A stretch of 64,000 nucleotides of DNA from Flavobacterium sp. 90 (GTDB taxonomy: Bacteria > Bacteroidota > Bacteroidia > Flavobacteriales > Flavobacteriaceae). Shown here one piece after another: positions 17,772 through 27,135 of the stretch. The stretch spans positions 5,828,001 through 5,892,000 of the forward strand of contig NZ_SMGE01000001.1 of NCBI RefSeq assembly GCF_004339525.1. The letters run 5' to 3'. Under the pieces are notes generated by a model that saw only the letters and a list, made by a program, of their open reading frames with translations, was not told where the DNA came from and did no database searches. The position numbers and the translations under genes are program-made. Within the stretch, counting starts at the first letter, position 1. Each line of letters begins with the position of its first letter.

Positions 17772-18467
17772 ATGACAACGACTAATGGTGAATTAAAAAA
17801 ACTGAAGATCATTGCTTACAGCGATCCTCAATTCAACAATCCCGTTTCGGGGACTGAAGAGTTTATTACTTTGATGAATCCTGAAAAATATACTTTTCAT
17901 TACAAGATAGAGCAAGATACAACCCAAGCCGCCGGAACGAGCAGTCCTGCGCCAAGATTTACAGCGATTGCTCCGGAGGAATTAGAATTGGATTTTGTTT
18001 TTGATCGAACAGGCGTTATTGCCGGAAAAGAAAGTACCGAAAATGGTGTTATTGACGACATTGAGCATTTTAGAAAAGTAATTTTAGAATATAATGGTAC
18101 AGAACACAAACCAAATTACTTGAAAATTGCTTGGGGAAGTCTGATATTCAAAGGATCTCTCACAGAAATGACCATTGAGTATAAACTTTTCAGACCAGAC
18201 GGAACGCCAATTAGAGCTATTGCAAAAGGGAAATTTAAAGGAGTTGTTGAAGATGAGTTAAGAGCAAAACAGCAAAACAACCAATCTCCTGATTTAACAC
18301 ATACCAGAACTGTAAAAGCTGGCGATACGCTTCCGCTAATGTCTTTTAATATCTACGGCGATTCAAAATATTATCTCGAAGTAGCCCGAGCCAACAAGAT
18401 TATCAATTTCAGAAAGCTAAAAATTGGTCAAAAAATATTCTTCCCTCCTCTTCAAAAACAACAATAG
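17772..18467 (+). CDS. eCIS LysM-containing baseplate hub protein (Afp7-like)
   Basis: This 231-residue protein has an N-terminal CIS-tube-type domain (about 1-165; MNPEKYTFHYKIEQD, LELDFVFDRTG). A C-terminal LysM motif follows (about 178-228; VKAGDTLPLMSFNIYGD, then KIGQKIFFPP). In phage and eCIS this pair connects the tube initiator to the spike and contacts the wedge, comparable with T4 gp53/gp54. The next start codon abuts its stop codon, suggesting coupled translation with the spike gene. Confidence 0.9.
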   Translation: MTTTNGELKKLKIIAYSDPQFNNPVSGTEEFITLMNPEKYTFHYKIEQDTTQAAGTSSPAPRFTAIAPEELELDFVFDRTGVIAGKESTENGVIDDIEHFRKVILEYNGTEHKPNYLKIAWGSLIFKGSLTEMTIEYKLFRPDGTPIRAIAKGKFKGVVEDELRAKQQNNQSPDLTHTRTVKAGDTLPLMSFNIYGDSKYYLEVARANKIINFRKLKIGQKIFFPPLQKQQ

Positions 18468-20213
18468 ATGAACAATAGCGGCGTCATACAAACCAGTAAA
18501 AGTGCAGATTTAGTAACGCACAAATTGCTCATTGAGGGAACTGAGCTGTCTGGTATTTATCAGGTTATGAGCATTGTAGTTCATAATGAAGTGAATAGAA
18601 TACCGATGGCGCAAATTATTTTGACTGATGGAGATGCTTCTGCAAGAGATTTTAAATTAAGTAACGAAGATTTGCTTGTTCCGGGGAAAAAAATTGAAAT
18701 AAAAGCCGGCTATCACAGTGACGAAGAAACTATTTATAAAGGAATAGTTGTAAAACATTCGATAAAAATAAAAGACAAATCATCGTTGTTAATTGTGGAA
18801 TGCAAAGACGAAGCCGTAAAAATGACTATTGGCAGAAAAAGCAAATATTTTTATGACGTAAAAGACAGTGATGCTTTTGAAGACATTATAGGCACTTACG
18901 GATTACAAAAAGAAGTTGAAAGCACTAATTATAGTCACAAAGAGTTAGTGCAATACAATACTTCCGATTGGGATTTTATAGTTTCTCGTGCGCAAGCCAA
19001 TGGAAAATTATGTTTTGTTGAAAATGGCAAAATCACGATTAAAAAACCAGATTTGACTTCTGAAGCAGTTGAAACAGTTGCTTTTGGTGCCAGTATGCTT
19101 GATTTTGATGCCGAAATTGATGCTCGAAATCAGTTTGCCAAAGTTTCCTCTTACAGTTGGAATGCATCCAATCAGGAATTATTAGAAATTGAAGCCAAAG
19201 ATCCCAGTGTAAGTCTAAACGGAAATTTATCTCCTTCGGATTTATCCGATGTTGGAAAGTTAGAAAACTTAGAGTTGCGTCACGGCGGTCATGTTACCGA
19301 TACCGAATTACAGGATTGGGCGGATGCAAAATTATTATTTCAACAACTGTCAAAAGTTCGCGGAACAGTAAAATTTCAAGGCATTCCCGCAGTAAAACCC
19401 AACACGATTATTATGCTTGAAGGCGTTGGAGATCGTTTTAATGGCAAAGCATACATTACAGGAGTTTTCCACGAAATCGCAAGCGGTAATTGGACTGTAA
19501 ACGCACAATTTGGATTAAATCCTGAATGGTTTTCTGAAACTTATGATGTCAATACGCCATCGGCTTCAGGAATAATTCCATCCATAAAAGGATTGCATAT
19601 TGGTATTGTAACACAACTTCAGGACGATCCCGACGGCGAAGACAGAATTTTGGTCAAAATACCAATTATCAATAACGAAGAGCAAGGTATTTGGTGCAGA
19701 GTTGCGGCTCTGGATGCAGGTGACAACAGAGGTACTTTTTTTATGCCCGAAATTGAAGACGAAGTAATTATTGGCTTTATTAACGAAGATCCCAATGATG
19801 CGATTGTAGTAGGAATGCTTCACAGCAGTGCAAAACCTGCTCCGCTCAAAGCATCTGACGATAACCATCAAAAAGGAATTTTTACAAGAAGCGAAATGAA
19901 AGTGCTTTTTGATGATGATAAAAAATCGATCGCCATTGAAACTCCCGCAGGCAAAAAAATAACACTCGACGAAGACAAAGGATCAATAGTTATTGAAGAC
20001 GAAAATTCGAACATCATTACAATCGACAGCGCGGGAATAAAGATGGAAAGTGCCGGCGATATTTCGATAAAGGCAACTGGCGATGTAAAAATTGAAGGTA
20101 CAAATGTAAATCTAAAAGCAACCGCCCAATTTAAAGCCGAAGGCAATGCCGGCGCAGAAATGTCATCAGCAGCTGTGGCGATCGTTAAAGGCAGTATTGT
20201 TCAGATAAATTAG
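18468..20213 (+). CDS. eCIS spike protein (VgrG/gp27-gp5-like)
   Basis: This 581-residue protein has an N-terminal gp27-like hub (about 15-350). A gp5-type OB fold follows (about 375-450; GIVTQLQDDPDGEDRILVKI, WCRVAALDAGDNRG, DEVIIGFINED). The C-terminus is a repetitive beta-helix (about 480-581) with short repeats such as GDISIKATGDVKIEG. It trimerises as the central spike under the tube and receives the PAAR tip encoded just downstream. No extra enzymatic domain is fused to it. Confidence 0.95.
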   Translation: MNNSGVIQTSKSADLVTHKLLIEGTELSGIYQVMSIVVHNEVNRIPMAQIILTDGDASARDFKLSNEDLLVPGKKIEIKAGYHSDEETIYKGIVVKHSIKIKDKSSLLIVECKDEAVKMTIGRKSKYFYDVKDSDAFEDIIGTYGLQKEVESTNYSHKELVQYNTSDWDFIVSRAQANGKLCFVENGKITIKKPDLTSEAVETVAFGASMLDFDAEIDARNQFAKVSSYSWNASNQELLEIEAKDPSVSLNGNLSPSDLSDVGKLENLELRHGGHVTDTELQDWADAKLLFQQLSKVRGTVKFQGIPAVKPNTIIMLEGVGDRFNGKAYITGVFHEIASGNWTVNAQFGLNPEWFSETYDVNTPSASGIIPSIKGLHIGIVTQLQDDPDGEDRILVKIPIINNEEQGIWCRVAALDAGDNRGTFFMPEIEDEVIIGFINEDPNDAIVVGMLHSSAKPAPLKASDDNHQKGIFTRSEMKVLFDDDKKSIAIETPAGKKITLDEDKGSIVIEDENSNIITIDSAGIKMESAGDISIKATGDVKIEGTNVNLKATAQFKAEGNAGAEMSSAAVAIVKGSIVQIN

Positions 20214-20285
20214 TTTGTTCCTTCGATTACTTTCAGTTCTAAAAATCTTAATCAAAGACCAACAACCAACAACAAACAATAAATC

Positions 20286-20576
20286 ATGGGAGCACCAGCC
20301 GCAAGAATCAACGATATGCATGTTTGCCCAATGGTAACAGGAACTGTACCTCATGTAGGCGGACCAATATTACCACCAGGCTCTCCTACAGTACTGATAG
20401 GCGGTCAACCGGCAGCATGTCTGGGAGATATGATCGTTTGCACCGGACCACCGGATAGTATTATAGCGGGGTCAAGTACCGTGCTTATTGGAGGAAAATC
20501 AGCCGCAAGAATGGGAGATTCCACTGCGCATGGCGGAACAATTGTAATAGGATGTCCAACCGTTTTAATAGGCTAA
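20286..20576 (+). CDS. PAAR-repeat spike tip protein
   Basis: This 96-residue protein consists of PAAR repeats: PAARINDMHVCP, PTVLIGGQPAACLGD and STVLIGGKSAARMGD, with paired Cys and His that could bind the tip metal ion. It forms the sharp cone that caps the spike trimer. It carries no fused effector. It starts 72 bp after the spike gene, the longest gap in this part of the cluster. Confidence 0.95.
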   Translation: MGAPAARINDMHVCPMVTGTVPHVGGPILPPGSPTVLIGGQPAACLGDMIVCTGPPDSIIAGSSTVLIGGKSAARMGDSTAHGGTIVIGCPTVLIG

Positions 20577-20578
20577 TT

Positions 20579-20989
20579 ATGGAAAATAAAGAAGCTTTTT
20601 TAGGTACTGGATGGAGTTTTCCGCCAGAGTTTAAGAAAAATAATAAAGCAGTCGTAATGACCTCTGATGAGGCAGATATTAAAAGCAGTTTAGAGATATT
20701 GCTTTCTACCAAAATCGGCGAGCGTATTATGCTGCCCAGATATGGCTGTAATATGGACGAATTACTTTTTGAATCATTAGACAGAACACTAAAAACCTAT
20801 GTTTCAGAACTAATAAAAACGGCCATTTTATATTATGAACCACGAATTGATGTTGATAAAATTGACATAACACAAAGCGATGATTTAGAAGGAGAGTTAC
20901 TGGTCATAATCGATTACAGAATAAGAACTACAAACTCAAGAAGCAATCTTGTTTATCCGTTTTATAAAGGAGAAGGCACTAATATTTAA
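20579..20989 (+). CDS. eCIS baseplate wedge protein, gp25-like
   Basis: This 136-residue protein is of the gp25/lysozyme-like wedge family (PF04965): FLGTGWSFPPEF at the N-terminus, then IKSSLEILLSTKIGERIMLPRYGCNMDELLFE. It nucleates the sheath on the baseplate and forms the wedge core with the gp6-like proteins. The start at 20579, 2 bp after the PAAR stop codon, is preferred to the in-frame ATG at 20552, which would overlap the PAAR gene and add nine unconserved residues. Confidence 0.93.
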   Translation: MENKEAFLGTGWSFPPEFKKNNKAVVMTSDEADIKSSLEILLSTKIGERIMLPRYGCNMDELLFESLDRTLKTYVSELIKTAILYYEPRIDVDKIDITQSDDLEGELLVIIDYRIRTTNSRSNLVYPFYKGEGTNI

Positions 20990-21002
20990 AAGTTTATAAG
21001 CT

Positions 21003-24000
21003 ATGAATACCGACGGCAGCCAAATAGACAATGTTATTTTTAAAAGAAATGGAGTCAATCAGGAAGAACGCTTTAGTGACGCATTAGAGCCTGGAAACCT
21101 GAAACTTCATGACTTTACTATTGAAGACTGGCTGTTGTTTGCTTATAATTTTGCAAAACAAGTCAACTTTTTCGACACGAATAACGATAAAAAACCAGAA
21201 GGAGATTGGCAGGAATTTTTTAGCTATTTTGGTTTTTCAAAAGATAATCTTCCCGATGGTATCTATAAAAGAACAGATAAAAAATATGATGATTTAAAAG
21301 AAGGCATTACCAAAACACTATCAAATGCCAATATCAATCAAGACCTTACTCCTCACCTTACCTTGTTTGTGTGTTTCCTGAAATTATTGGAATTATCCCA
21401 AAACAAACTTAATGGTATTACAAAAAAGCATTTAGATTTCTTTTATAAAGACATACTTCAAATCGAAAAACTTCCTGCACAAGCAGATAAGGTTAGTATC
21501 ATTTTTGAATTGGCAAAAAAAATCGCCGAAGAAAAAATCGCCGTAAATACAGAACTTGACGCAGGAAAAGATCCTGATGGCAAAAAATTAATATACAAAA
21601 CCACAGAAGAATTTATTGCCAATAAAGCCAATATAGCGTACCTAAAAAGCGTGTATAATGATGTTGAATTGGGTCAAATAAAATACAGCGACGTTGCAAA
21701 TTCGCTTGACGGAAAAGGTGAACCCTTAAAAGAAGACGCTAAATATTGGTTTCCTTTTGGATATACATCCAAAGAAAAAAAATACCCAAAATTGGACGAT
21801 GCCAAATTAGGTTTTGCAATAGCTTCAGAATTATTTAATCTTAAGGAAGGTGATAGAAATATTGCTATCACAATTACTTTCGTTGATAATCTATTTTTTC
21901 ATAAACCTATTACTGTAGACGATCTTCTAGAAAACATCAGTATTTTGTATAGTGGAAAAAAAGCATGGATTGGAAATTTTAAACTTAGCAAAAGCACTCT
22001 TTTTAAAACTGGAAGTCTATCTTCCGGCATTGGCGGTAAACAATTAACATTGGTTTTTGAGATACCAAAAGATGATCCGGCAATTGTTGGTTATGACCAG
22101 AAAGTTTTAAGCGAATTTTTCTCAACAGAACTTCCTGTAATTCGATTTTTAATCCATACGCAAGATCCAAAAGGACACAATCTTTTTAGAACTTTAGTGA
22201 CAAACACAATAGACCGCATTAACGTAAAAGTTGACGTTAAGGATGTGAAATCTCTATTGTTAGAAAGTGATAATGGTTTGCTTAATGCTGCAAAACCCTT
22301 TTATCCTTTTACAACCCAACCCGAAAAAAACAGTTCCTTTATAATAAACTATCCTGAAATTTTTTCTAAAAAATGGACAGATGCCGATATTCATATCAAG
22401 TGGAAAAACACTCCATTATCTTTTGAAACTCATTATGCTTCTTACAAAGAAAGTTTTCTTGAAACTATAAGTAAACAAAGTTTTATTGATGCAATTTTCA
22501 GCGACGATAGCAGTGAAGCCAAAATGAATGCCAATCAACCTGAAAATGGAATCGCAAAAAGAACCGCTCCGGAACCAAGAAACGTTCCAGAGCCAAGAAA
22601 CATTCCAGAACCAAGAACTACTGCAGAACCAACAACTACTGCAGGAACTACCGATCCACTTCCAACAAGCCCAAATGATCCAATTGTTACAGAAGGCTAT
22701 TTTAAAGCAACATTATCTGTTTTAAATAAAGAAGTTTGGGAGGATCAGAATAAAACTGTCAATTTATTTGATGGTCCTAATGATGATAAATTATATGAAT
22801 CTAACATCAATGTAAAAGGAAACACGTATGACATTGACAAAAGCGGCCCGATACGATTGACATTAAACCATTCGTTTTTACATTCTTTATTTCCAAAAAT
22901 ATATACGCTGGCAATATTGAATATGACTACAAAGCCAACAACGCCTATTCCAAATGAGCCTTACACGCCAGTTGTAGAAAGCATAAGTCTGAATTATTCT
23001 GCTGAGGAAACTATTGATTTTGAACACTACGAGTCTAACCGAATAAAATTGTTTCATGAAGCTCCTTTTGGTCAGCGCGAAGAACATTCGTATTTGAAAC
23101 AACAAGCCATCAATAAAGAAATTTTAGATGCAGAAAAGCCAATTACCAATTGTTTGGTTCCGGATTATTGCAACGGAGGAGAATTTTATATAGGACTTAA
23201 CGATGCCGAAATATCACAGCAAATTTCATTATTATTTCAAATATTAGAAGGAAGCGAAAATATCAGCGTTGACACTTTTAAAGGAAAAGAAAAAGTATCA
23301 TGGTACATATTATGCGATAATTATTGGAAAAATCTTGATAAGGATATTTTGGGAAATGGTATCGATAACTTTTTAAAATCGGGAATCGTAAAATTTAATA
23401 TTCCAAAACAGGCATCTAATGACAATACGTTATTTCCCGCCAATACAATTTGGGTAAAAGCAAAAATGCACAAAGATTATGATGCTGTTTGCAAAGTTAT
23501 CGATGTGAAAACTCAGGTTGTTACCGCAGAATTCTTTGATAATAACAATAATTTATCTCATTTAGACAGCACATTACCCGCCAAAACTATCTCTAAATTA
23601 ATTACCAGAGTTCCGCAAATTAAAAGCATTGACCAGCCTTTTAATTCATTTTCCGGAAAACCATTGGAGTCAGATCCCTCCTATTATCTCCGCGTAAGCG
23701 AACGTTTGCGACACAAAAACAGAGCAATAACACTTTGGGATTATGAACATCTGATTTTACAGGAATTTCCAAGTGTTTTTAGAGTAAAATGCCTTAACCA
23801 CACTTTTATTTCGGGTACAAGTACCTCGTTTTTATCTCCGGGAAATGTAACACTTGTAGTAATTCCGGATATCGTGGACAAAAATGTATTCGATATTTAC
23901 GAACCAAGAGTAAGCACAGCAACATTGAACAGCATAGAAAATTTTATCAATTCTAAAAATTCGATGCAAGTGTCTGCAAAAGTAATTAATCCTGATTACG

Positions 24001-24434
24001 AGAAAGTTATCATAAAACTGGACGTGAAGTTTTATCCACAATACGATGAGAATTTTTATAAAAAACAGCTCAACGAAGATCTTATAAAATTTTTATCGCC
24101 TTGGGCATTTGATACTTCTAAGCAAATCATATTTGGAGTTGAGTTACAACGAAGTATTGTTATAGAATATATCGAAAATTTACATTACGTAGATTTTTTA
24201 TCTCAGCTTGAAATGGCAATATATATCGATAAAAAAACAAATAAGGATAAACCTCAAACATTAGACGATACAACAGATAATGTGAACAATGTAAAGTTTT
24301 TAGACTTTTTAACGACACTTTCCCCATCAAGTCCAAAAAACATTTTAGTCTCTGTTAAAAACCACATTATCGGTACCAACATAATAACTTGTAAAAAAAC
24401 AACCCCAGAAGAACCTGAAAAATGTCAATACTAA
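21003..24434 (+). CDS. Large eCIS baseplate protein (gp6/J-like, Afp11-like)
   Basis: A 1143-residue protein in the Afp11 position. The C-terminal third has the baseplate-J-like pattern SYYLRVSERLRHKNRAITLWDYE followed by FPSVFRVKCL. The N-terminal half is poorly conserved. Around residues 520-560 a Pro/Glu/Thr-rich linker contains tandem PEPRN/PEPRT units. It should form the baseplate ring with the gp7-like protein. The last 13 bases overlap the next gene. Confidence 0.85.
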   Translation: MNTDGSQIDNVIFKRNGVNQEERFSDALEPGNLKLHDFTIEDWLLFAYNFAKQVNFFDTNNDKKPEGDWQEFFSYFGFSKDNLPDGIYKRTDKKYDDLKEGITKTLSNANINQDLTPHLTLFVCFLKLLELSQNKLNGITKKHLDFFYKDILQIEKLPAQADKVSIIFELAKKIAEEKIAVNTELDAGKDPDGKKLIYKTTEEFIANKANIAYLKSVYNDVELGQIKYSDVANSLDGKGEPLKEDAKYWFPFGYTSKEKKYPKLDDAKLGFAIASELFNLKEGDRNIAITITFVDNLFFHKPITVDDLLENISILYSGKKAWIGNFKLSKSTLFKTGSLSSGIGGKQLTLVFEIPKDDPAIVGYDQKVLSEFFSTELPVIRFLIHTQDPKGHNLFRTLVTNTIDRINVKVDVKDVKSLLLESDNGLLNAAKPFYPFTTQPEKNSSFIINYPEIFSKKWTDADIHIKWKNTPLSFETHYASYKESFLETISKQSFIDAIFSDDSSEAKMNANQPENGIAKRTAPEPRNVPEPRNIPEPRTTAEPTTTAGTTDPLPTSPNDPIVTEGYFKATLSVLNKEVWEDQNKTVNLFDGPNDDKLYESNINVKGNTYDIDKSGPIRLTLNHSFLHSLFPKIYTLAILNMTTKPTTPIPNEPYTPVVESISLNYSAEETIDFEHYESNRIKLFHEAPFGQREEHSYLKQQAINKEILDAEKPITNCLVPDYCNGGEFYIGLNDAEISQQISLLFQILEGSENISVDTFKGKEKVSWYILCDNYWKNLDKDILGNGIDNFLKSGIVKFNIPKQASNDNTLFPANTIWVKAKMHKDYDAVCKVIDVKTQVVTAEFFDNNNNLSHLDSTLPAKTISKLITRVPQIKSIDQPFNSFSGKPLESDPSYYLRVSERLRHKNRAITLWDYEHLILQEFPSVFRVKCLNHTFISGTSTSFLSPGNVTLVVIPDIVDKNVFDIYEPRVSTATLNSIENFINSKNSMQVSAKVINPDYEKVIIKLDVKFYPQYDENFYKKQLNEDLIKFLSPWAFDTSKQIIFGVELQRSIVIEYIENLHYVDFLSQLEMAIYIDKKTNKDKPQTLDDTTDNVNNVKFLDFLTTLSPSSPKNILVSVKNHIIGTNIITCKKTTPEEPEKCQY

Positions 24435-27124
24435 ACCAACATATCACCATTCCTAAAAAATCAGCAACAGATGACGATTTGGATTTCTTTTATTTGAGAA
24501 AAAAAGGAATCGAATATATAGAGTCTTTTGGCAGTAAATTCTGGACTGATTTTAACGAGCATGATCCGGGTATTACGATGCTGGAAATGCTTTGCTACGC
24601 TATTTCGGATCTTGGAATGAGACTCGATCTTCCTATCGAAAATATATTAGAATCTGATGACAGTAATAAAGGCATTCCTAAACAGTTTTTTAAAGCTTCA
24701 GAAGTGTTGTCATCAAGTCCTGTCACGCAAAATGATTACCGAAAACTATTTATAGACATAGATGGAGTTAGAAACTGCTGGCTTGCAAAACATAAAAAAA
24801 CAGTCTATGTAGATTGCCAAAAAGATAAGCTTTCTTATGATTTAAAGGATTATCAAAATCTGCCCGACAATTTGAGAAAATCTTTTGAAATCAATGGTTT
24901 ATACGATCTTTATGTGGATTTTGTAAGTTCAAAACCTGCAGATATAGAGATCGTTAAAGAAAATATTAGAAAGCAATATCATGCAAACAGAAACCTTTGT
25001 GAAGATCTTGTTGACATAAAAAAAGTAGTAGACTACCAAATAAAAATATGTGCAGATATTGAAGTAGATACAGAAGCAGATGAAGAATTAGTTCATGCAA
25101 ATGTAATGTATGCTCTGGAAAGTTACTTATCGACAACGGTCAACTTTTATTCGCTAAAGCAAATGATTGACAAAGGATATTCGACTTTGGAAATTTTTGA
25201 CGGTCCATCTTTAGCACATGGTTTTATTGATACTAAAGAATTGCTTATCGCCGATTTGAGAAACGAAGTACGCCTTTCAGATATCATGAGAATAATAATG
25301 TCAGTCCCAGATGTATTGTTAATTAAAGATATTTCTCTTGGGAATTGTGGCGGTGATGACTTGGAAAACAAATGGCTTATCTGTCTTGCACCTTACGAAA
25401 AACCTGTTATTTGTCCTAAAAGCGTCTTCAATTATAACAAAGGATTATTGCCCTTAAATATCAATTTGGCTCATGTAAAAAAATATTCGGATGACATAAA
25501 AGCCGAAAAAGACAAAGCGACAACCAACGCCAGCCAGAATAAAGAATTAGAAATACCAAATGGCGAATATCTAAACACTGATTTTTATACTACCATACAA
25601 AATGATTTTCCCGAGACCTATGGTATTGGCGAAGTTGGACTTCCTTCGATAGCATCTGTTGAACGTAAATCTAAAGCAAAACAATTAAAAGGATATCTTT
25701 TATTTTTTGATCAGATATTGGGGAGTTATTTTAAACAATTAGGACAAGTTAGCGAATTGCTTTCTGTAAGCGGAAATTTGTCCCGAACTCTTTTTACGCA
25801 AGTTGTTAAAGACATTGAAGGCGCGAATGACATTGTGGACGGATATGAAAATTACAACGATGAAACGATTACCGCGCTGCTTTTTGATCAGCAGGACAAT
25901 AATATCGAACGAAGAAATAAAATTCTAGACCATCTTTTGTCCCGTTTTGCCGAGAATTTTTCGGAATACGTATTTGTAAACAAAACCATTTATGGCAACA
26001 CCACAGATCAGGTTGTATTGCGAGACAAAGAAAACTTTTTGAAAGATTATAAAGTAGTAAGCAAAGACCGCGGAAATGCCTTCGATTATTACAAACAACC
26101 CATTACCAATTTATGGAATACTAATAATGTTTCAGGAGCCGAAAAAAGGATTTCGAGACTCATTGGTATTAGAGATTACAGTCGCAGAAATCTTTCTAAT
26201 TCGTTTGTCCAAATGTATAATTTTATTGATACAGACAATCAATCGGTTTATAGATGGCGTATTGTAGATAAACATAATGATATTGTACTTTCATCGACAG
26301 CAGAATACTTTGATACTTCTGCTGCAAATAAGGAGCTTTATTTTGCTGTATTACAAATCATTCAGACTCGGGAATATAAAATAAAAGAGGCTTTTAAAAA
26401 CGGAACCGTAACAGATTTATCCATTATCGATAATATTTTAATTCAAAAGTCAGATGCCGGAAAATATTCTTATGACATTATAAACCCGGCAATCACAGGC
26501 AAGAAAAACCCAAACCTCATTATTGCCCGCAGATTTGAATACTATACAAATTTACCGGATTTAGAAAAATCGATTCTGGATTTAATTCACTTCATGAAAG
26601 AAGATTTTACCGAGGAAGGAATGTTTTTGGTAGAACATATGATGCTTCGTCCGGATGTAAATCTGACTACAGTAAATCCGGATACATTCATGCCAATCTG
26701 CGCTGATGAATGCGACAATTGCGAACCAATAGATCCCTACTCCTATCGTGTGAGCGTTGTGTTGCCGGGATATACCTTGCGATTTGCCAATACCGATTTT
26801 AGAAATTATATAGAAAAAATAATTAAAGAAGAACTGCCTGCTCATGTTCTCGCAAAAATATGCTGGATTGGTTATAGGGAAAAAGATGTAAAAGATCCCG
26901 CAGAAAACCAGCTTGTTCAATTTGAAAAAGTCTATAAAGACTACTTATTTGCCAAAACTAATTTGAATCAAGAGCAGCCGGAACCACAATTAATCAGCTT
27001 TATTAAGTCATTAACCACTCTGGACAATGTTTACCCAACCGGAAGATTGTTTGACTGCAGCGATGAAAACGAGCGATTGTCAGATAAAATTATACTAGGA
27101 AAAACGAATTTAGGATCACTATAA
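24422..27124 (+). CDS. Large eCIS baseplate protein (Afp12-like)
   Basis: This 900-residue protein has the N-terminal signature FGSKFWTDFNEHDPGITMLEMLCYAISDLG (about 35-64, conserved in Afp12-like wedge proteins). A Cys-rich patch lies at about residues 757-768 (CADECDNCEP). It is expected to pair with the gp6-like protein to close the baseplate wedge. It overlaps the upstream gene by 13 bases, as expected for two interlocking subunits made in equal amounts. Confidence 0.85.
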   Translation: MSILNQHITIPKKSATDDDLDFFYLRKKGIEYIESFGSKFWTDFNEHDPGITMLEMLCYAISDLGMRLDLPIENILESDDSNKGIPKQFFKASEVLSSSPVTQNDYRKLFIDIDGVRNCWLAKHKKTVYVDCQKDKLSYDLKDYQNLPDNLRKSFEINGLYDLYVDFVSSKPADIEIVKENIRKQYHANRNLCEDLVDIKKVVDYQIKICADIEVDTEADEELVHANVMYALESYLSTTVNFYSLKQMIDKGYSTLEIFDGPSLAHGFIDTKELLIADLRNEVRLSDIMRIIMSVPDVLLIKDISLGNCGGDDLENKWLICLAPYEKPVICPKSVFNYNKGLLPLNINLAHVKKYSDDIKAEKDKATTNASQNKELEIPNGEYLNTDFYTTIQNDFPETYGIGEVGLPSIASVERKSKAKQLKGYLLFFDQILGSYFKQLGQVSELLSVSGNLSRTLFTQVVKDIEGANDIVDGYENYNDETITALLFDQQDNNIERRNKILDHLLSRFAENFSEYVFVNKTIYGNTTDQVVLRDKENFLKDYKVVSKDRGNAFDYYKQPITNLWNTNNVSGAEKRISRLIGIRDYSRRNLSNSFVQMYNFIDTDNQSVYRWRIVDKHNDIVLSSTAEYFDTSAANKELYFAVLQIIQTREYKIKEAFKNGTVTDLSIIDNILIQKSDAGKYSYDIINPAITGKKNPNLIIARRFEYYTNLPDLEKSILDLIHFMKEDFTEEGMFLVEHMMLRPDVNLTTVNPDTFMPICADECDNCEPIDPYSYRVSVVLPGYTLRFANTDFRNYIEKIIKEELPAHVLAKICWIGYREKDVKDPAENQLVQFEKVYKDYLFAKTNLNQEQPEPQLISFIKSLTTLDNVYPTGRLFDCSDENERLSDKIILGKTNLGSL

Positions 27125-27135
27125 AAACTATTCCC

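Noticed and set aside
20552..20578. Earlier start for the gp25-like gene
   Set aside because: It would overlap the PAAR gene and add unconserved residues; the ATG 2 bp after the PAAR stop fits better.
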